A model generated the notes under the pieces. That model ran no database searches and was not told the origin of the DNA. It was given only the letters and a program-made list of their open reading frames with translations. Shown here piece after piece: positions 6,353 through 9,984 of a DNA stretch of 9,984 nucleotides. Position numbers and translations under genes: made by a program. The stretch's first letter is position 1, and every line of letters begins with the position of its first letter. Origin of the DNA: an uncultured Bryobacterales bacterium (GTDB taxonomy: Bacteria; Acidobacteriota; Terriglobia; Bryobacterales; Bryobacteraceae); contig CALMAV010000562.1 in NCBI GenBank assembly GCA_937859895.1, positions 1 to 9,984 on the forward strand, in the 5' to 3' direction.

Positions 6353-7123
6353 ATGAAGATCGTCGTCTCTATCAAACAGGTTCCGGCACGCGATTCGGTG
6401 CTGCGGGTCAACGGGCAAGGTAAGTGGTTGGACGAATCCGACCTCGCCTACGAAATGAACGAGCCTGATGCGTATGCGCTGGAAGAGGCGCTTCAGCTTA
6501 AGGAAAAGCTGGGCGGCGAAGTGGTGGTGCTTTGCGCAGGACCGGACCGCGCTACGCAGACTATTCGTGAGGCTCTAGCCAAGGGTGCCGACCGTGCCAT
6601 ACATGTTCAGGTGCCTGAAGAAGCGATTCTCGATCCGTTCATCACAGCGCAGGTTTTAGCTGAGGCTGTCCGAAGCGAAAAGGCGGAGTACCTTCTGACC
6701 GGCCTGCAGTCAGACGATCTTGGCTACGGACAGACGGGCGTGCTGGCGGCGGAACTTCTGGGCTTTGCTCATGCCACCATCGTGATGGAAGTGGAGCCGC
6801 AGGGCTCAGCTGTGCGCGTGAAAAGAGAGCTGGAGGATGGCTGGTATCAGTACGTCACTCTGCAAACGCCCGTTGCGCTCACCATTCAATCGGGCATCAA
6901 GAAGCTTCGGTACGCGACGCTGATGGGGATCAAAAAAGCTAAGTCGAAAGAGATCAGGACAGTTACTCTTGCCGACTTGGGTGTTTCAGGGACGGATTCG
7001 CCCGGGGCAGAGAGCATTTATCTGCCACCGCGTAATAAAGAGACGCAGATGCTGACCGGCGACAGTCGTGAGTGCGCGCGGCGATTAGTGGAGAAACTAC
7101 GCTTTGAGGCGCGGGTGCTATGA
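6353..7123 (+). CDS. etfB: Electron transfer flavoprotein subunit beta
   Basis: The small subunit of ETF, which with EtfA takes electrons from acyl-CoA and related dehydrogenases and usually passes them to a membrane quinone reductase. It has 256 residues from ATG 6353, starting MKIVVSIKQVPARDS as the family does; GGAG ends 9 nt upstream, which decides against the in-frame TTG at 6344. Seen are the NEPDAYALEEAL helix, LLTGLQSDDLGYGQTGVLAA (the nucleotide-binding loop) and the VKRELEDGWYQ signature before the TLQTPVALTIQ strand. The loop carries QTG, as in ordinary AMP-binding ETFs, rather than the QVGP type recalled from electron-bifurcating ETFs; that reading is an inference. Its TGA overlaps the etfA ATG. 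Confidence 0.95.
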   Translation: MKIVVSIKQVPARDSVLRVNGQGKWLDESDLAYEMNEPDAYALEEALQLKEKLGGEVVVLCAGPDRATQTIREALAKGADRAIHVQVPEEAILDPFITAQVLAEAVRSEKAEYLLTGLQSDDLGYGQTGVLAAELLGFAHATIVMEVEPQGSAVRVKRELEDGWYQYVTLQTPVALTIQSGIKKLRYATLMGIKKAKSKEIRTVTLADLGVSGTDSPGAESIYLPPRNKETQMLTGDSRECARRLVEKLRFEARVL

Positions 7124-8094
7124 GCGTTCTGGTGGTGTTGGAGGCGCGTGGCGGCAAGCTGATTCGCATCTCTTACGAAACGTTAGCAGCCGGACTTCAA
7201 GTTGGCCAAGCCGCTGGATTGCCAGTCGAAGCCATTCTGCTGGGACAGTCCCTGCAGCCTTTGGCAGCCGAAGCAAGCGGCTATTCGGTTGACAAGGTAG
7301 TCACGCTAGACCATCCGCTTCTGGCTGACTACACGGCTGAAGGTTATACGCTCGCGCTCGAGCAACTGATTCGCGATCGGCGGCCTGAGTATGTCCTGTT
7401 TCCCCACACGTATCAAGTGCGGGACTATGCGCCAAAACTTTCGGCACGATTCCGGACGTCGCTGGTCAGCGATGTAGTGGGCATCAAGGCAAACGGAAGC
7501 GCAATTACATTCGTCCGGCAGTTGTTCGGAGGCAAGCTCCATGCCGACATGGTGGGCCAGGAGAAGCCGGTGTTTGTGTCGGTTCAAGCAAGTGTTTTCC
7601 GCGCTGCTGAAACGTCCGGGGCAGGAAGTCCAATCGAGGCGTTCGCTGTGGCAATCGAACCTGGGCACATTCTAAGTAAGCCTGAAGCTCCGTTTCAACA
7701 GACTCAGCGTTCCGTGGATCTCGGCACGGCCAGCATGATTGTTTCGGTCGGCCGTGGCATCCGGGAGAAAGACAACTTAGCTCTTATCGAATCGCTGGCT
7801 CAGGTGCTGGGGGCGGAACTAGCGGCGTCTCGGCCTATCTGCGACAACGGCTGGCTGCCCATGGAACGCCAGGTGGGTAGTTCTGGACAAACTGTCTCAC
7901 CGAAAGTCTATTTTGCCCTGGGTATTTCCGGTGCTATTCAGCATCTGGTAGGAATGAAAGGTTCAAAGACTATCGTCGCCATCAACAAGGATGAATCGGC
8001 ACCCATCTTTGAGGCGGCCCATTACGGCATTGTCGGAGACTTGTTTGAGGTTGTTCCTGCGTTGATTGAGGAACTGAGAAAAGCAAAGTCTTGA
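7120..8094 (+). CDS. etfA: Electron transfer flavoprotein subunit alpha
   Basis: The FAD-binding subunit of ETF, 324 residues, a normal length. The N-terminal half (1-190) shares the EtfB fold (MSVLVVLEARGGKLIR). The C-terminal FAD domain shows GRG (211-213), ASRPICDNGW (236-245), QVGSSGQTVSP (251-261), GISGAIQHLVGM (268-279), INKDESAPIF (288-297) and HYGIVGDLFE (301-310). The loop that is usually QVGQTGK or QVGLSGK reads QVGSSGQ here, a mild change near the flavin. The ATG at 7120 overlaps the etfB stop as ATGA, so the subunits are translationally coupled for equal output. Its own TGA overlaps the TTG start of the next gene. Confidence 0.96.
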   Translation: MSVLVVLEARGGKLIRISYETLAAGLQVGQAAGLPVEAILLGQSLQPLAAEASGYSVDKVVTLDHPLLADYTAEGYTLALEQLIRDRRPEYVLFPHTYQVRDYAPKLSARFRTSLVSDVVGIKANGSAITFVRQLFGGKLHADMVGQEKPVFVSVQASVFRAAETSGAGSPIEAFAVAIEPGHILSKPEAPFQQTQRSVDLGTASMIVSVGRGIREKDNLALIESLAQVLGAELAASRPICDNGWLPMERQVGSSGQTVSPKVYFALGISGAIQHLVGMKGSKTIVAINKDESAPIFEAAHYGIVGDLFEVVPALIEELRKAKS

Positions 8095-9152
8095 CTCCTT
8101 TAAGAACTCGTTCCCTCCGGCGTTTTGCTGTTCCGCCTGTCCGATTCAACTACCTACTTGTCGCGGTTCTTCTGACGCTTTGCGCTTGCAACAAGCCAGT
8201 CTCGAAAGATGTTGCAGCTACCGTCAACGGACGGCCAATCGCTTACCTGGAACTTGATCGCGCAATCGCGCAGCTGCCGAATACACCAGCTAAGTCGAGT
8301 GGCGATCAAAGTACCGCTATGCGGCTGGAGACGCTGCGGACTTTGATTGACAACGAAATGCTCCTGCAACGGGCAGAGAAGGCAGGCTTGCTTGCTTCCG
8401 ATGTCGAGGTAGATGGCAAGTTCAATGAGTTGAAAGCAGGTTATACACAGGAGCAGTTCCAGAAGGTTCTGGATCAGCGTAAAATTTCGGTTTCGGACTT
8501 GAAGGCGCAGATCCGCCGGGAACTGAGCGTACAGAAGCTGATGGTAAAAGAAATCAGCTCGCACATTTCGATCTCTGATGCAGATGTCGCGATGTTCTAC
8601 AACGCGAATAGGGCCAGCTTCAACTTAGCCGAGAACAAGATTCGACTTGCGCAGATCCTTGTGACGCCGAACCCTGATCCGAATGTGAGCAATTTGAAGA
8701 ACGACAAGGCTCAGAATGACGCGCAGGCGCGGACGAAAATTCAGGCACTTGAACTGCGTATCCGGCAGGGCGAAGATTTCGGCGGGTTGGCACAGAACTT
8801 TTCAGAAGACCCTGCTTATGCTCCGAACGGTGGCGATCTCGGATTTGTGCCTGAGTCCGCGCTGGATAAAGTGAATCCCGAGTTGCGGAAGATGATTCTC
8901 GGCATGACGCCGGGTCAAGTTTCCCAAGTGATCGGCACTCCTGAGGGCTATCGCATTATCAAGCTGATTGCCAAAGAGCCTGCCGGTCAGAGACAGCTAA
9001 GCGACCCGCGCGTGCAGGAAGAGATTCGCCAGGGGCTGTTCCAAGGTAAGGAGCAGGTACTGCGATCGGCCTTCTATGAAGTTGCGCGCAGTGAGGCCAA
9101 AGTAGTGAATTACTATGCGGCTTCGGTGCTGCAGAGCCGCGATAACCGATAG
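8091..9152 (+). CDS. SurA/PrsA-like parvulin-domain lipoprotein lacking the dual-His motif
   Basis: A predicted exported folding factor of 353 residues. It has a basic N-region (RTRSLRR), a hydrophobic core (YLLVAVLLTL) and a lipobox L-C-A-C with lipidation expected at Cys33. A SurA-like N-terminal chaperone domain follows (about 40-170: VNGRPIAYLELDRAI, LRTLIDNEMLLQRAEKAG), then a parvulin domain (about 183-295) with EDFGGLAQNFSEDP and NGGDLGFVP, and a C-terminal helix. In active parvulins two histidines are conserved, in HILV and in GYHII; here they are Gln188 (AQILV) and Arg288 (GYRII), so prolyl isomerase activity may be weak or absent. The only start ahead of the signal peptide is TTG at 8091, overlapping the etfA TGA as TTGA, which suggests coupled translation. 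The stop codon touches that of the convergent gene. Confidence 0.9.
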   Translation: MTPLRTRSLRRFAVPPVRFNYLLVAVLLTLCACNKPVSKDVAATVNGRPIAYLELDRAIAQLPNTPAKSSGDQSTAMRLETLRTLIDNEMLLQRAEKAGLLASDVEVDGKFNELKAGYTQEQFQKVLDQRKISVSDLKAQIRRELSVQKLMVKEISSHISISDADVAMFYNANRASFNLAENKIRLAQILVTPNPDPNVSNLKNDKAQNDAQARTKIQALELRIRQGEDFGGLAQNFSEDPAYAPNGGDLGFVPESALDKVNPELRKMILGMTPGQVSQVIGTPEGYRIIKLIAKEPAGQRQLSDPRVQEEIRQGLFQGKEQVLRSAFYEVARSEAKVVNYYAASVLQSRDNR

Positions 9153-9984
9153 CTACTGAACGCCCTTCACTCCTTTGCGAACCTGCTCCATATACTCGCG
9201 TACGTAACCCTGGAATTTGAGCGGCACCTCGTCCCGGTTAATCTCGCCACCGGTGTCCGAGTGCTGACCAACACGCCCTGAGTAGTTCGTTTTCAACTGC
9301 TGCTTGCCTGATGAGGTCTCGACTGTCATCTCGCCGGTTAGTTCTGCTGAACGCTTCCCGATGATGTCAGCCAGCTTGCCCATCGCCTTCAAGTCTTCTG
9401 CGTCCTTGAGTGCTTTGTCGCCGTCCTGCTGGCCAACGCCTGAGTGAGCGTCTGCACCTTTCTGGGCGGATTGATCGCTGCTGCTTCTGCCTTGTGCGGT
9501 CCCCTGCTTTTCGGCGGCCTGCCCTTGCGCCTGAGATTCAGCGGTTTCACTTGCGCTCGCAGCTCCATCCTGTGGCTTCTGCTGCTGGGACTGATTACCA
9601 GACCGAGGCTGCTGCCCTTGCGCCTGTGCCTGATCACCCGGCTTATCCTCACTAGCCCCCTGCTGACCGCTGGACTTAGCCTGTTGCTGTGCTGTTGGCG
9701 CCTGCATCTTGGCCATCAGACTCGACATTGCATCTTTCATCCGGCTCATCACACCCGGCGCGTTTCCTCTGTTTTCCGACTGCTTCTTACCCGCTTCTTT
9801 TCCCATCGAATCCGGAACCTCGGAGCTATGGGCGCCATCTTTGGGACTTCTCGACGCCTGTTGGCCACCGCTGCCCGCCTGCGATTTGTCTTGGTCGCCA
9901 GCCTTGCCCTCTGCCTCTCCCGGCGCGCCTGATTTCGCCCCATCTCCGGCACTCGATGGCGGTGTTGCACTTGCGTCGGGTAAT
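9153..9984 (-). CDS. Low-complexity Gln/Ala/Gly/Ser/Lys-rich protein, 5' end beyond the window
   Basis: The frame is open from the TAG at 9153-9155 to the right edge, giving 276 visible residues; the ATG at 9806 is probably internal, since the same biased composition continues upstream of it (PGEAEGKAGDQDKSQAGSGG). About 190 residues are predicted disordered and rich in Q, A, G, S and K. Only the last 85 or so look folded: KAMGKLADIIGKRSAELTGE, then NYSGRVGQHSDTGGEINR and DEVPLKFQGYVREYMEQVRK. A similar VPL..Y...V..Y...(I/V)R ending is recalled from large membrane proteins encoded near MoxR/DUF58/von Willebrand genes in Acidobacteria, so the missing N-terminal part may hold membrane helices; this is inference. 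No function can be assigned. It converges with the lipoprotein gene with no spacer. Confidence 0.75.
   Translation of the reverse strand, partial: LPDASATPPSSAGDGAKSGAPGEAEGKAGDQDKSQAGSGGQQASRSPKDGAHSSEVPDSMGKEAGKKQSENRGNAPGVMSRMKDAMSSLMAKMQAPTAQQQAKSSGQQGASEDKPGDQAQAQGQQPRSGNQSQQQKPQDGAASASETAESQAQGQAAEKQGTAQGRSSSDQSAQKGADAHSGVGQQDGDKALKDAEDLKAMGKLADIIGKRSAELTGEMTVETSSGKQQLKTNYSGRVGQHSDTGGEINRDEVPLKFQGYVREYMEQVRKGVKGVQ

Noticed and set aside
9444..9932. Long plus-strand Leu/Arg-rich open frame opposite the low-complexity gene
   Set aside because: It is the antisense reflection of Gln/Ala/Gly-rich codons, with no start signal; the minus frame explains the region.

Overview
The window looks like chromosomal DNA of an acidobacterium, probably from the Solibacter/Bryobacter side of the phylum. 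This is inferred from recalled resemblance of several protein families: a PEP-CTERM exported protein, a TonB protein with PWY..NIR..PPKL..TS.PVE modules, a SurA-like lipoprotein starting its catalytic domain with AQILVTP, and a Gln/Ala/Gly/Ser-rich protein ending in a DEVPL..YVREY.EQVRK motif. No database search was run. There are no IS elements, CRISPR arrays, tRNAs or rRNAs that I can see. Most of the window is core metabolism, with one decayed accessory gene.

Left end (1-1280, minus strand): the start of a str operon. rpsL (S12) is followed after 3 nt by rpsG (S7), which runs off the left edge. No rpoC lies upstream. Instead there is a near-consensus promoter at 1249-1277 (TTGACA, 17 nt, TATTCT), which implies a leader of about 400 nt. 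The promoter-proximal part of that leader can form four consecutive hairpins. A fifth small hairpin abuts the rpsL start codon, where a Shine-Dalgarno sequence would normally be.

Middle left (1345-2661, plus strand): a secreted PEP-CTERM protein with an intrinsic terminator overlapping its stop codon. It is followed by an unlabelled stretch that, read across two compensating 1-nt frameshifts, spells out a Uma2-family (PD-(D/E)xK nuclease fold) gene, here called a pseudogene.

Middle (2662-4554, minus strand): a YqiA-like alpha/beta hydrolase followed by a TonB energy transducer whose cytoplasmic region contains a 42-residue tandem duplication.

Right (4762-9152, plus strand): acpP-fabF-etfB-etfA-PPIase, probably one transcription unit. 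It holds the acyl carrier protein and the elongating ketosynthase of type II fatty acid synthesis, both subunits of an electron transfer flavoprotein, and a SurA/PrsA-like lipoprotein. etfB/etfA and etfA/PPIase overlap by 4 nt (ATGA and TTGA), suggesting translational coupling. The parvulin domain of the lipoprotein lacks both histidines of the usual dual-His active site. Converging on it, with zero intergenic bases, is the 3' end of a low-complexity minus-strand gene that leaves the window on the right.

I did not find a clearly new multi-gene system. The observations most worth following are the structured rpsL leader, the His-less parvulin lipoprotein, the frameshifted Uma2 relic and the duplicated TonB module.
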